Shown here piece after piece: positions 36,266 through 44,552 of a DNA stretch of 64,000 nucleotides. Below the pieces are notes generated by a model. The model searched no databases and was not told where the DNA came from. It saw nothing but the letters and a program-made list of their open reading frames with translations. A program made the translations under genes and the position numbers. Position 1 is the stretch's first letter; each line of letters starts with the position of its first letter. Source of the stretch: JABDIP01 sp965212545. GTDB taxonomy: Bacteria; Pseudomonadota; Alphaproteobacteria; DSM-16000; Inquilinaceae. Where the stretch lies: positions 62,001-126,000 of the forward strand of contig CBDBVB010000021.1 of assembly GCA_965212545.1 (NCBI GenBank), read 5' to 3'.

Positions 36266-36306
36266 GAACGGGCCCTGCGCCGAAGCGGCAGGGCCCGTTC
36301 TTCTTG
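36266..36306. terminator. Bidirectional rho-independent terminator
   Basis: GAACGGGCCCTGC and GCAGGGCCCGTTC form a 13-base-pair perfect stem around a 9-base loop, followed by TTCTT on the plus strand. It lies between the convergent DUF2189 gene and the cytochrome oxidase operon and can serve both. Confidence 0.85.
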
Positions 36307-36319
36307 GCAGCGTCCGTTC

Positions 36320-36640
36320 CTAGCTTAAGGTAGAGAAGAAGAAACCCCTGTTGAGGAACACGTAGTCGGACTCAAGCGCCATCAGGGCAACCAGCACCAG
36401 CAGGGCGATCGGCGGCGCAAGGATTGCGTAGCGGAGGGCCAGCCGTTCCCACTTCATGTGCATGAAGATGGCGATGATCAGCCCCGCTTTCAGCATCATG
36501 AAAATGAGAATCAGCGACCATCGCAGCATGCCCTGGAACTGCATGATGTCCACCATGTAGGACATGGCGCTGAGGACGAACAGCCAGAACCAGATAACAA
36601 AGTAGATCCGGATCGGATGTTGTTGGCCTTCGGTAGCCAT
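36320..36640 (-). CDS. Cytochrome c oxidase subunit IV (CyoD/COX4-type)
   Basis: The 106-residue protein has three helices. It starts MATEGQQHPIRIYFVIWFWL and contains MMLKAGLIIAIFMHMKWERL, the conserved K-x-x-x-V/I-x-x-x-F-M-H-x-K/R-x-E segment of bacterial subunit IV. It lies last in the oxidase operon, 10 bases after subunit III. I chose the ATG at 36640; the longer frame overlaps the subunit III gene. Confidence 0.88.
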   Translation of the reverse strand: MATEGQQHPIRIYFVIWFWLFVLSAMSYMVDIMQFQGMLRWSLILIFMMLKAGLIIAIFMHMKWERLALRYAILAPPIALLVLVALMALESDYVFLNRGFFFSTLS

Positions 36641-36650
36641 GGGGACCCCT

Positions 36651-37346
36651 TTACCAGAGATAGAAGAAAGCGAAGATGAAGACCCAGACGAGGTCGACGA
36701 AGTGCCAGTACAGGCCGGCGATCTCGACGCCGTCGTAGCTGCCCTTGCGATCGAAATCCCCGCGCAGCACCTTGCCCGCCACAATCAGCAGATAGATGAC
36801 GCCGATCGAGACGTGGAAACCGTGAAATCCGGTGATCATGAAGAAGGTCGAGCCGAACTGGGCTGCCCCGAACGGGTTGCCCCAAGGGCGTACGCCTTCA
36901 TGGATCAGCTTGGTCCATTCGAAGGCCTGCATGCCGACGAAGCTGGCCCCGAAGATCGCGGTCGCCACGATCAGCGCGGCGCAGACCGCGCGGTTCCGGC
37001 GATAGCCGAAATTGACCGCCATCGCCATGGTGCCGCTGCTGCTGATCAGGATGAAGGTCATGATCGCGATCAGGAGCAGCGGGACGTTCTGACCGAACAT
37101 GGTCAGCCCGAAGACCTCGCTGGCGTTTGGCCAGGGATCCACCGTCGACATGCGCACGGTCATGTAGGAGACGAGGAAGCTGCCGAACACGAAGGTGTCG
37201 CTGAGCAGGAAGATCCACATGCAGGCCTTGCCCCAATGGACCTTCTTGAAGGTGCGCTGATCGGAAGAGAAGTCGGCGACCATGCCGCTCATACCGTCGG
37301 CTGTTGCGACGGCGGCTCCCGGAGCGGGCGCTGAATCGTTGGCCAT
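36651..37346 (-). CDS. Cytochrome c oxidase subunit III
   Basis: The 231-residue protein has five to six helices of the haem-copper oxidase subunit III family. It contains KACMWIFLLSDTFVFGSFL, EWTKLIHEGVRPWGNPFG and the signature FFMITGFHGFHVSIGVIYL, and ends GLYWHFVDLVWVFIFAFFYL. It stabilises subunit I and proton uptake. It follows a second, shorter subunit-III-like gene, so the operon carries two members of the family. Confidence 0.92.
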   Translation of the reverse strand: MANDSAPAPGAAVATADGMSGMVADFSSDQRTFKKVHWGKACMWIFLLSDTFVFGSFLVSYMTVRMSTVDPWPNASEVFGLTMFGQNVPLLLIAIMTFILISSSGTMAMAVNFGYRRNRAVCAALIVATAIFGASFVGMQAFEWTKLIHEGVRPWGNPFGAAQFGSTFFMITGFHGFHVSIGVIYLLIVAGKVLRGDFDRKGSYDGVEIAGLYWHFVDLVWVFIFAFFYLW

Positions 37347-37382
37347 GTGGTCCTCGTCCTCGTTAGCGCAGTGAGATGTCCA

Positions 37383-38039
37383 TTAGGGCAGGAAGGCCTT
37401 ACAGATCACCGGCAGCGAGCCGCCGGGGAAGAACAAGAGCGCGAACAGCGCCACCCAGATGATCAGCAGGAAGTGCCAATACATGGTGCACAGCTCGATG
37501 CTCAACCGCAGGCGGGGCATCTCCGTGCCACGCCAAAGCCGGTAGGTCGTGTTGACCCAGACGGCCAGCCCGCCGAGCAGATGCACCCCATGCAACCCGG
37601 TGATCAGGAAGAAGAAGGAATTGGCCGGGCTGGTTCCGATATACAGATTGGAAGCGTTCAACTGCTGCCACGCCAGCAACTGCCCCAGCAGGAAGACCAG
37701 GGTGAGCGCGCCGCCGGCGGCCAGCCCGCCCTTCACGCCGTCGATCTCGTTTCGCCGGGCGCTGATCCAGGCCCATTGGAAGGCGACGCTGCACAGCACC
37801 AGCGATCCGACATTCACCCACATCAGCCAGGATTCCGGCAGCGGGCGCCACTGCGCCACCACCATTCGCTCGGCATAGGCGACCGACAGCAGCATGAACA
37901 GCACGGTAGCCACGCCGAAGAACACCTTCAGCGCGACTTTGCCGGCGGGCGGCGAGGTGGCGACCGCATCGTTCAGATCGTCGACCGCGCCCTGGCTCGC
38001 TACCCAGGGCTTGCGCGTTATGTCGTGGAAGAAATTCAC
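37383..38039 (-). CDS. Second cytochrome c oxidase subunit III-like protein
   Basis: The 218-residue membrane protein has the same family signatures as its neighbour (FFFLITGLHGVHLLGGLAVW, LCTMYWHFLLIIWVALFALL) but different N-terminal helices and only distant similarity. It overlaps the subunit I gene by four bases and precedes the other subunit III gene by 36 bases. Two-subunit-III operons are known in some alphaproteobacteria; the two proteins may replace the two halves of the long seven-helix subunit III. Confidence 0.88.
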   Translation of the reverse strand: MNFFHDITRKPWVASQGAVDDLNDAVATSPPAGKVALKVFFGVATVLFMLLSVAYAERMVVAQWRPLPESWLMWVNVGSLVLCSVAFQWAWISARRNEIDGVKGGLAAGGALTLVFLLGQLLAWQQLNASNLYIGTSPANSFFFLITGLHGVHLLGGLAVWVNTTYRLWRGTEMPRLRLSIELCTMYWHFLLIIWVALFALLFFPGGSLPVICKAFLP

Positions 38040-39853
38040 GTCTTCTCGACTTGCACGCCGGAATAGCCGCTGCCGTCTTCGGCCTCGACCTTGCTGGGGG
38101 CGGTGGTCTGGGGCAGGAAGTCGTCCTTGGCCCCGGGCACGCTGTAATCATAGGCCCAGCGATAGACCACCGGCAGCGACGGTCCCCAATTGCCGTGTTC
38201 CGGCGGGGTCTGCGGTGTCTGCCATTCCAGCGAGGTGGCGTTCCACGGATTGCCGCCTACCTTCTCGCCCTTGGTCAGACTGCGGACCACATTGTAGAGG
38301 AAGACGAGCTGGGCGAAGCCGACGATCAGCGCCATCACCGTGATAAAGGCGTTGAGCGTATCGGCCGAGGGCGGAATGAACAGGGTCTCGCCGATCTCGT
38401 AGTACCGGCGTGGCACGCCGACAAACCCCAGATAGTGCATCGGGAAATAGATCAGGTAGGAGCCGAGGAAGGTGATCCAGAAGTGAAAATGGCCGAGCTT
38501 GTTGTCGAGCATGCGGCCGGTCATCTTCGGATACCAATGATAGATCGCGCCGTAGATCACCAGCACCGGTGCGACGCCCATGACCATATGGAAATGCGCC
38601 ACCACGAACATGGTGTCCGACAACGGCACGTCGATCACCGCATTGCCCAGGAACAGCCCGGTGATGCCGCCATTCACGAAGGTCACCATGAAGCCGATGG
38701 CGAACAGCATCGGCAGGTTGAGGTGGATGTTGCCATGCCACAGGGTCAGCACCCAGTTGTAGACCTTGAGGGCGGTGGGCACGGCGATGATCAGCGTCGT
38801 GGTAGCGAAGAAGAAGCCGAACCACGGGTTCATTCCGCTGACATACATGTGGTGCGCCCAGACGACGAAGCTCAAGCCACCGATGCCGACGATCGCCCAG
38901 ACCATCATGCGGTAGCCGAAGATGTTCTTGCGGGCATGGGTGCTGATGAGGTCCGAGACGATGCCGAAAGCCGGCAGCGCGACGATGTACACCTCGGGAT
39001 GGCCGAAGAACCAGAACAGGTGCTGGAACAGGATCGGGCTGCCGCCGCCATACTCCAACTGTGTACCGAATTCCACGATGGCCGGCATGAAGAAGCTGGT
39101 GCCGAGCAGCCGGTCGAACAGCATCATGACGCCGCCGACGAAAAGGGCGGGGAAGGCCAGCAGGCCCAGCACCGTCGCGGTGAAGATGCCCCAGACCGAC
39201 AGAGGCAGGCGCATCAGGGTCATGCCACGGGTGCGCGATTGCAGTACCGTGGTGACGTAATTCAACCCGCCCATGGTGAAGGCGACGATAAACACCACCA
39301 GCGAGATCAGCATCAGGTTGATGCCCCACTCACCCTCGCGGGCCCCCGGCGTGCCCTCCAGGATCGCCTGCGGTGGATAGAGCGTCCAGCCGGCGCCCGT
39401 CGGGCCGCCGGGCACGAACCAACTCGCCACCAGGATCAACACGGCCAGCAGATAGACCCAAAAGCTGAGCATGTTCATGTACGGGAACACCATGTCCCGG
39501 GCGCCGACCATCAGCGGGATCAGGTAATTGCCGAAACCGCCCAGGAACAGGGCAGTCAGCAGGTAGATCACCATGATCATGCCGTGCATGGTGACGAACT
39601 GGTAGTAGTCCTCCGGACCGATGAACGAGAAGATCTCGGGGAAACCGAGTTGCAGCCGCATCAGCCAGGACAGCACCAGCGCCAGCATGCCGATGGCCAG
39701 AGCCGTCCCGCCGTACTGGATGGCGATGACCTTGTGGTCCTGGCTCCAGACATACTTGCCGATGAAGGTCTTCGGATGATGCATCTCGACATCGTCGACC
39801 TCGGCCGGCGGCACGTAGTCGATATCGACATCGGTCCGTGTCACATCCGTCAT
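38036..39853 (-). CDS. ctaD: Cytochrome c oxidase subunit I
   Basis: The 605-residue catalytic subunit carries haem a, the haem a3-CuB site and proton channels. Visible ligands are TMHGMIMVIYLL (low-spin haem His), FWFFGHPEVYIVALPAFG (CuB His with the cross-linked Tyr and the D-channel Glu, so type A1), VWAHHMYVSGM (two CuB His) and VVAHFHMVMG (haem a3 and haem a His). The D-channel pattern GGFGNYLIPLMVGARDMVFP is present. It is second in the operon after subunit II and overlaps the next gene by four bases. Confidence 0.96.
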   Translation of the reverse strand: MTDVTRTDVDIDYVPPAEVDDVEMHHPKTFIGKYVWSQDHKVIAIQYGGTALAIGMLALVLSWLMRLQLGFPEIFSFIGPEDYYQFVTMHGMIMVIYLLTALFLGGFGNYLIPLMVGARDMVFPYMNMLSFWVYLLAVLILVASWFVPGGPTGAGWTLYPPQAILEGTPGAREGEWGINLMLISLVVFIVAFTMGGLNYVTTVLQSRTRGMTLMRLPLSVWGIFTATVLGLLAFPALFVGGVMMLFDRLLGTSFFMPAIVEFGTQLEYGGGSPILFQHLFWFFGHPEVYIVALPAFGIVSDLISTHARKNIFGYRMMVWAIVGIGGLSFVVWAHHMYVSGMNPWFGFFFATTTLIIAVPTALKVYNWVLTLWHGNIHLNLPMLFAIGFMVTFVNGGITGLFLGNAVIDVPLSDTMFVVAHFHMVMGVAPVLVIYGAIYHWYPKMTGRMLDNKLGHFHFWITFLGSYLIYFPMHYLGFVGVPRRYYEIGETLFIPPSADTLNAFITVMALIVGFAQLVFLYNVVRSLTKGEKVGGNPWNATSLEWQTPQTPPEHGNWGPSLPVVYRWAYDYSVPGAKDDFLPQTTAPSKVEAEDGSGYSGVQVEKT

Positions 39854-39906
39854 CTGTACACCTCTTGACGTTTCCCCTCGGCCCGCTCTCGCGGGTTCGG
39901 CTTTCT

Positions 39907-40794
39907 TCAGTCAGCCAACACTGTCGGCGGTTCGGCGGCAATCTCGTCCCGGGCCAGTTCGACGCGACCGTCGGCATCGTCCGGGCCGATGGGCGTCAGC
40001 CCGGCGTATTGCTCGTAGGTGACCTGTTCCGATAGCCAGGCCTGATAGTCGTCCTCGGAATCGACGACGACGTTGCCGCGCATTGCGTAGTGCCCGGTGC
40101 CGCAGAGCTCGAAACAGAGGATGTCGAACCGCCCGGTACGCGTCGGCGTCAGCCAGAAAAAGGTCACGGTGCCTGGCACCATGTCCATCTTGGCCCGGAA
40201 TTCCGGCACGTAGAAATCGTGCAGCACGTCGATTGAACGCAGCAGCACCTTTACCGGTTGGTCGATTGGAAGGTGAATGTCGGCGAATTCCACCATCACG
40301 TCGTCCCGCCCGTTGGCGTCGTTTGGATCGATGCCGAGCGGATTATCGAAATCGATGAACCGCGGATCGGACTTGCCGAGGACGCCGTCCTCGCCGGGCA
40401 GACGGTAAGCCCAGTCCCATTGCTTGCCGACGACTTCGATCTCGGTTGCGTCTTCCGGCACATTGATGAAGTCGCCCCAGACGAACAGACCCGGCGTCAG
40501 CATGGCGACGATGCCGACCGTGGTGATACCGGTCAGCCACCATTCCAGCTTCTTGTTCTCCGGCTCGTAGGCGGCCTTTCGATCCTTCTGGTGCCTGAAC
40601 TTCAGCACGCAGTAGGTCATGAACAGCAGAACCGCGACGAAGACAAAACCGGTGATCCAGAACGTGATCAGGATGGCGGTGTCGATGTAACCCCAGTTGG
40701 AGGCGATCTCGGTCCACCACCACGGGCTCAAGAAGTGAAATACGACGGAGCCGATGGTCACGATGACCAATATGGCTGCCACGAATCTGCCCAT
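39907..40794 (-). CDS. ctaC: Cytochrome c oxidase subunit II
   Basis: The 295-residue protein has two N-terminal helices and a periplasmic cupredoxin domain. The CuA motif is CFELCGTGHYAM (C-x-E-x-C-x3-H-x2-M). The electron-entry Trp region VVGKQWDWAYRLPG is present. There is no C-terminal cytochrome c domain, so this is an aa3-type rather than caa3-type subunit. An upstream in-frame ATG at 40827 adds 11 residues, but GAGGAACGA just before 40794 supports the shorter start. It is first in the operon. Confidence 0.95.
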   Translation of the reverse strand: MGRFVAAILVIVTIGSVVFHFLSPWWWTEIASNWGYIDTAILITFWITGFVFVAVLLFMTYCVLKFRHQKDRKAAYEPENKKLEWWLTGITTVGIVAMLTPGLFVWGDFINVPEDATEIEVVGKQWDWAYRLPGEDGVLGKSDPRFIDFDNPLGIDPNDANGRDDVMVEFADIHLPIDQPVKVLLRSIDVLHDFYVPEFRAKMDMVPGTVTFFWLTPTRTGRFDILCFELCGTGHYAMRGNVVVDSEDDYQAWLSEQVTYEQYAGLTPIGPDDADGRVELARDEIAAEPPTVLAD

Positions 40795-41245
40795 TCGTTC
40801 CTCGCTTCTCAGCCGGATTTTTCGCAAACGGTACTCAAGATCGGCGGGAGTTTAACCGCTCACGACGAATTGATCCACGATCAAGATTAACCGTTTCAAT
40901 CGGCTCCGGTTTGGCTGTGGGATACGGGGCCTTCGCCATTAAAAACAATACTTTACCCCTGAGATTCGGCTGATGGTCGGCGAGGGGCCGGCGCGATCCC
41001 GCCGTCGAGGCTCGGTTCGAGCCGACGCGCCGGGGCGCTGCGCGATTCGGTCGCAGGGGCCTACCGGCGCGCGAACCGAGGCACCTTGCCCACCAAATAG
41101 TGAATTCAACACAGGTCTCGCCCGCTTGCGCCGGATGCCGAACGTTTCCGGCGATGCCGAGGCTTGCCGGCCAACCAGACCTTCATATGATTGGCCGGAC
41201 ACTGCCCCAGGCGGCGGGCGGGGCGATGTTCAAGAGGAGTTCGGG
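40795..41245. other. Divergent intergenic region between oxidase operon and P460 gene
   Basis: There are 451 bases without a convincing gene. The left half (40840-40960) is less GC-rich and probably holds the oxidase promoter. AAGAGGAG at about 41231-41238 is the ribosome site of the P460 gene. No operator was recognised. Confidence 0.55.
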
Positions 41246-41917
41246 ATGCCGGACAGATCCGTTTGGGAGTCTATGCCAGCCTGGTGGTCATTGGCGGTCG
41301 CGACAGTGCTGGTCGCCCTGATCCTCCCCGCCAATTCGGTCGCACAGGGTGGGACGGCCCCGTCCGAAGTGTCGACAGTTGAGGGTGGCGGGCATTTCGC
41401 CGCTCCCGATCCGGCCGATCTGACCGCCGAAGAGGCCATTGCGCTCTATGCCGGCATCCGCGATCAGATGATCGCCGGCTACCGGCTTTCCGGAAACGGC
41501 GCGGCGCGGAACTTCATCCGCTGGCAGCGTTTCAACACCGCACCCTATCGATCGGCGACCCATGGCCATCGCTACGTCAACAACTATGCCAATGCGGCGG
41601 CGGAGCGTTACGGGAGGTATGAGGCGGCCGGGGTGATGCCGGCCGGCTCGACCATCGTCAAGGACACCTTCTACGTCTCGGAATCAGGCGGCGTCTTTCC
41701 CGGCGCTCTGATGATCATGGAGAAAATGGATGCCGGTTTCAGCGCGACGACGGGCGATTGGCGCTATTCCATGATCATGCCGGACGGCAGCCTGTTCGGG
41801 ACGACCGGCGGCGAGAATGCCCAGAGCGTCGCGTTCTGCGCCGCCTGCCATGCCCTGGCGGCCGCCAATGATTACCTGTTCTTTCTGCCGGAATCGTTTC
41901 GCATTGATGCCGAATGA
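41246..41917 (+). CDS. Cytochrome P460-family c-type haem protein
   Basis: The 223-residue exported protein has a signal-anchor or signal peptide ending around NSVAQ. One C-terminal haem site C-A-A-C-H lies at about residues 198-202, followed by ALAAANDYLFFLPESFR, as in P460-family proteins. P460 enzymes oxidise hydroxylamine or nitric oxide; relatives (cytochrome c'-beta) bind NO. Their haem is cross-linked to a Lys. The only obvious candidate seen in both local paralogues is the Lys in STIVKDTFYV, but its alignment to the real cross-link is unproven. It is clearly paralogous to the C-terminal domain of the Cys-repeat protein at 44553 (shared YGRYEEAG/YGRYEAAG, MIMPDGSLFG). Confidence 0.82.
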   Translation: MPDRSVWESMPAWWSLAVATVLVALILPANSVAQGGTAPSEVSTVEGGGHFAAPDPADLTAEEAIALYAGIRDQMIAGYRLSGNGAARNFIRWQRFNTAPYRSATHGHRYVNNYANAAAERYGRYEAAGVMPAGSTIVKDTFYVSESGGVFPGALMIMEKMDAGFSATTGDWRYSMIMPDGSLFGTTGGENAQSVAFCAACHALAAANDYLFFLPESFRIDAE

Positions 41918-42090
41918 ACACGGGTGCCATGCCGGCTTGGCGCCGGTCGGGATGGCAGTTGGACCGATGTGGTCATGTGTCGCGACCAGCCTTGCCTCGG
42001 CCGGAGCGCGGGGCCGCCGTGAAAACGGCTCAATCTGTGTGACTCTATGTCCTGTGAAACCTCACCAACTGTAATTGCCGGGAGACCCTC

Positions 42091-42483
42091 ATGCGCAAGA
42101 CGATCTTCGTGACCGTACTTCTGGCCGGTACAGCCGGACTGTCCGCCACACCGGCGCTGGCCGCCGGCGACGCCGCAAAGGGCGAGCAGGTGTTCGCCCA
42201 ATGCCGCGCCTGCCACAGCATCACCGATGGTCAGAACCGGGTCGGACCGCATCTGGCCGGGCTGTTCGGTCGGGAGGCGGGAACCGTCAACGGCTACGCC
42301 TACTCTCTGGCGATGAAGGAGTCCGGTGTGGTCTGGGATGATATGAGCCTGGACGCGCATCTGGCCCAGCCCAAGGATTTCATCCCCGGCAACAAGATGG
42401 GGCTGGTGTTTCCGCGCGGCGTGTCGAATGCTCAGGATCGCGAGGACCTGATCGCCTATCTGCGCGACGCGACCGCCCAATAG
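42091..42483 (+). CDS. Class I cytochrome c
   Basis: The 130-residue periplasmic electron carrier has a signal peptide of about 24 residues ending ALA-AGD. The haem site is AQCRACHSI with VGPHLAGLFGR following, and the distal ligand region is DFIPGNKMGLVFPRG. This is the small cytochrome c2/c550 pattern. It lies between the P460 gene (173 bases upstream) and convergent genes. It could accept electrons from the P460 proteins and pass them to the aa3 oxidase encoded nearby; that link is inference. CCGGGAGACC precedes the ATG. Confidence 0.93.
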   Translation: MRKTIFVTVLLAGTAGLSATPALAAGDAAKGEQVFAQCRACHSITDGQNRVGPHLAGLFGREAGTVNGYAYSLAMKESGVVWDDMSLDAHLAQPKDFIPGNKMGLVFPRGVSNAQDREDLIAYLRDATAQ

Positions 42484-42529
42484 GGTCCGGGCAGCTTCCA
42501 GCGCGATATCACCGCCGCCGGACAAGGGA

Positions 42530-43282
42530 TCAGCCTTTCAGAGCCCGTTGGATCTCGCGGATCTGGTTCTCTACCGAGATTTCCAGATCCGATGTGACCT
42601 CCAATGCGCGATCTTCGAACACGTCGCCGTCGGGGTGCTCTGCTTGCCATGTCTCCACGGCTGCATCCCGGCGATCGAGCAGCCATTCGATCTGTGGAAG
42701 GAACAACCGCACCATGGCGCTGATCCAGCGGTTGACCGGCCAGGACGGCTGCGCATGGTCGATCTCGAACCGATCCAGCATCGCCTGGACGTCTGCAGCG
42801 CGGTACCAGACCTCACCGGTGACCCAACGGTTGGTTGTGAACAGCCGCACCGGATAGCCGGGACGGTCCATGGAGATGGCGATCAGATGGCTCAACTTGT
42901 CGTTGGCGCCCTTCGGCGCATCCTCGTGCGGAACGTCCGCCGGCTTGATGCCCGACGGCATTCCCCTGGGCCTCAGGAAGGTGTGGAAATGTCCGTGCTC
43001 GGGCTTGCGCTCGCCGGCTGGATGGGCGTGGTAATAGAACTGCGCGTTGGTCTCGCCGTCAAACACATCGCCCTTCGGATAGTGCTGCCACTGGTAGAAG
43101 GTGCCCTGGTGGCGCAGCACCTCGCCGACGATGTTGTCATTGGTCTTGCGTAGCACTCGATAGCATTCCAGAACTTCGGCTCCGGCTACCTCCATCCGCT
43201 GCAACTGCTCGCGCGGCAGCGCCTTCAGATCGGGCGACTTCGGCCGGCTCCCACTGTCTTTGTCAGGCATAACGGTATCCAT
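42530..43282 (-). CDS. Conserved hypothetical protein with HGHFHTFLRP motif
   Basis: The 250-residue soluble protein has no signal peptide. It contains ECYRVLRKTNDNIVGEVLRH, WQHYPKGDVFD, then YYHAHPAGERKPEHGHFHTF with many histidines, suggesting a metal site. A Trp-rich helical C-terminus follows. I believe it belongs to a conserved alphaproteobacterial family of unknown function (possibly DUF6969), but this is from memory. It is convergent with the cytochrome c gene, 46 bases apart. Confidence 0.7.
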   Translation of the reverse strand: MDTVMPDKDSGSRPKSPDLKALPREQLQRMEVAGAEVLECYRVLRKTNDNIVGEVLRHQGTFYQWQHYPKGDVFDGETNAQFYYHAHPAGERKPEHGHFHTFLRPRGMPSGIKPADVPHEDAPKGANDKLSHLIAISMDRPGYPVRLFTTNRWVTGEVWYRAADVQAMLDRFEIDHAQPSWPVNRWISAMVRLFLPQIEWLLDRRDAAVETWQAEHPDGDVFEDRALEVTSDLEISVENQIREIQRALKG

Positions 43283-43361
43283 CGATCCAGGTCTCGCATT
43301 TCCTATTGATGCCGGCGGTGCGACAGAGGGCGCTGGCCCGCTCGCTCCGACATCGCGGATA

Positions 43362-44294
43362 TTATGACAGGTCTCGGACTAGCCGAAAGCCGATCAGGAT
43401 GTGCTTCAGATCCTCCGGGCGGGCGTGGCGGGCAGCGGGTCGGCAGACGCCGCACCCCTTGTCGTCCCAGGAACCGCCCTTGACCAGAAAGCGGCCGGCA
43501 TTTCCCGGACTCGCGGTCCATTCGAAGACCTGACCACCGGCATCCAGCAAACCGAACGGGCTGGCGCCGGCCGGAAAGCTGCCGACCCGCATGGTGTCGA
43601 ACGGTCCCAGATCGGCGCTGTTAAGCCGGCCGGGGGCCCAGTCGTCGCCCCATGGGAAGCGCCGGCCTTCGGTTCCTCGCGCGGCTTTCTCCCATTCCAG
43701 TTCGCTCGGCAACCGCCAGCGCTGTCCGGTCTTCGCGGACAGCCAGTCGGCGAAGGCGGCGGCGTCGGCATGGCTGACCAGAACCACCGGATGCTCGGCC
43801 CGCCCTGGGGGCGGCGTGCCGTCCAGCCAAGCATGGCGTCGGGTTCGCTCGAAGGGATGCACCAGCCCGTAGCCCGCCCATTCGCGGCGATCGACGTCAG
43901 GCGGGCGATGCCCGGTCTCGGCGACAAAGGCCGCGTATTGGCCATTGGTGATCGGCGTTCGGGTGATGGCGAAAGACGGCAAAACCATCGTGTCCGGCCG
44001 GCGCTCACGGTCGTACCAGCGGTTGTCGCGTGTCACGGAATGACCGTAGGCCGCCTCGTCGAGACGATAGGCGGCCTCACGTTCCGCCGCGCTGGAACCG
44101 GCGATGAAGGGGCCGGCCGGAATGGAGACAACCTCGGGGACCGGAATTCCGGGATCGTTCGCTTCGGCCGCCAGGCAAGAACCGGCAAGAACCGCTGCCA
44201 CGAGCGCGCCGACGGTACGGCCTCGTCCGGAGCGGCATACCGCGCCGTGAGTCTGGTGGCGTCCGCAGCCGATGCGATTGGCGGTTTCGGTCAT
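43362..44294 (-). CDS. Formylglycine-generating-enzyme-like (SUMF1 family) exported protein
   Basis: The 310-residue protein has an N-terminal signal region (about residues 26-45) and a single FGE-sulfatase domain. The domain starts VVSIPAGPFIAGSSAAEREA and contains FAITRTPITNGQYAAFVAET, WRLPSELEWEKAARG, RRFPWGDDWAPGRLNSAD and GGSWDDKG, and ends IGFRLVRDL. Classical FGE uses two Cys four residues apart near the end; here CGVC (C-x2-C) sits in the same place. Many bacterial members lack FGE activity and instead bind ligands or act in other pathways (EgtB-like, PvdO-like). Its position between two P460-type genes hints at a role in maturing or serving them, but this is inference. Confidence 0.8.
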   Translation of the reverse strand: MTETANRIGCGRHQTHGAVCRSGRGRTVGALVAAVLAGSCLAAEANDPGIPVPEVVSIPAGPFIAGSSAAEREAAYRLDEAAYGHSVTRDNRWYDRERRPDTMVLPSFAITRTPITNGQYAAFVAETGHRPPDVDRREWAGYGLVHPFERTRRHAWLDGTPPPGRAEHPVVLVSHADAAAFADWLSAKTGQRWRLPSELEWEKAARGTEGRRFPWGDDWAPGRLNSADLGPFDTMRVGSFPAGASPFGLLDAGGQVFEWTASPGNAGRFLVKGGSWDDKGCGVCRPAARHARPEDLKHILIGFRLVRDLS

Positions 44295-44552
44295 CTGTCT
44301 CGGCCGTCACGGCTTGTTCATCTGCACGCACGGATACATGGGGTCGTCCATCCGTCGATGGCGCTCACGATGCCACAAACGGGCGTGAACGAGGGCTGGA
44401 CGCGCGATGTTCTGCCGGCCCGCAGACACTGTGCTGCCCACACAGAGTTGTGAGGACAAGTTACCCTTGAATCTGCGCGATTTCCGTAGGCTTCGTATGG
44501 AATTTCATGACACCGCGATGTGCGACGAAAAGAGATTGAACGGAGGGGCCTG

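Noticed and set aside
39907..40794. caa3-type oxidase with a cytochrome c domain in subunit II
   Set aside because: The protein ends about 60 residues after the CuA motif and contains no CxxCH.
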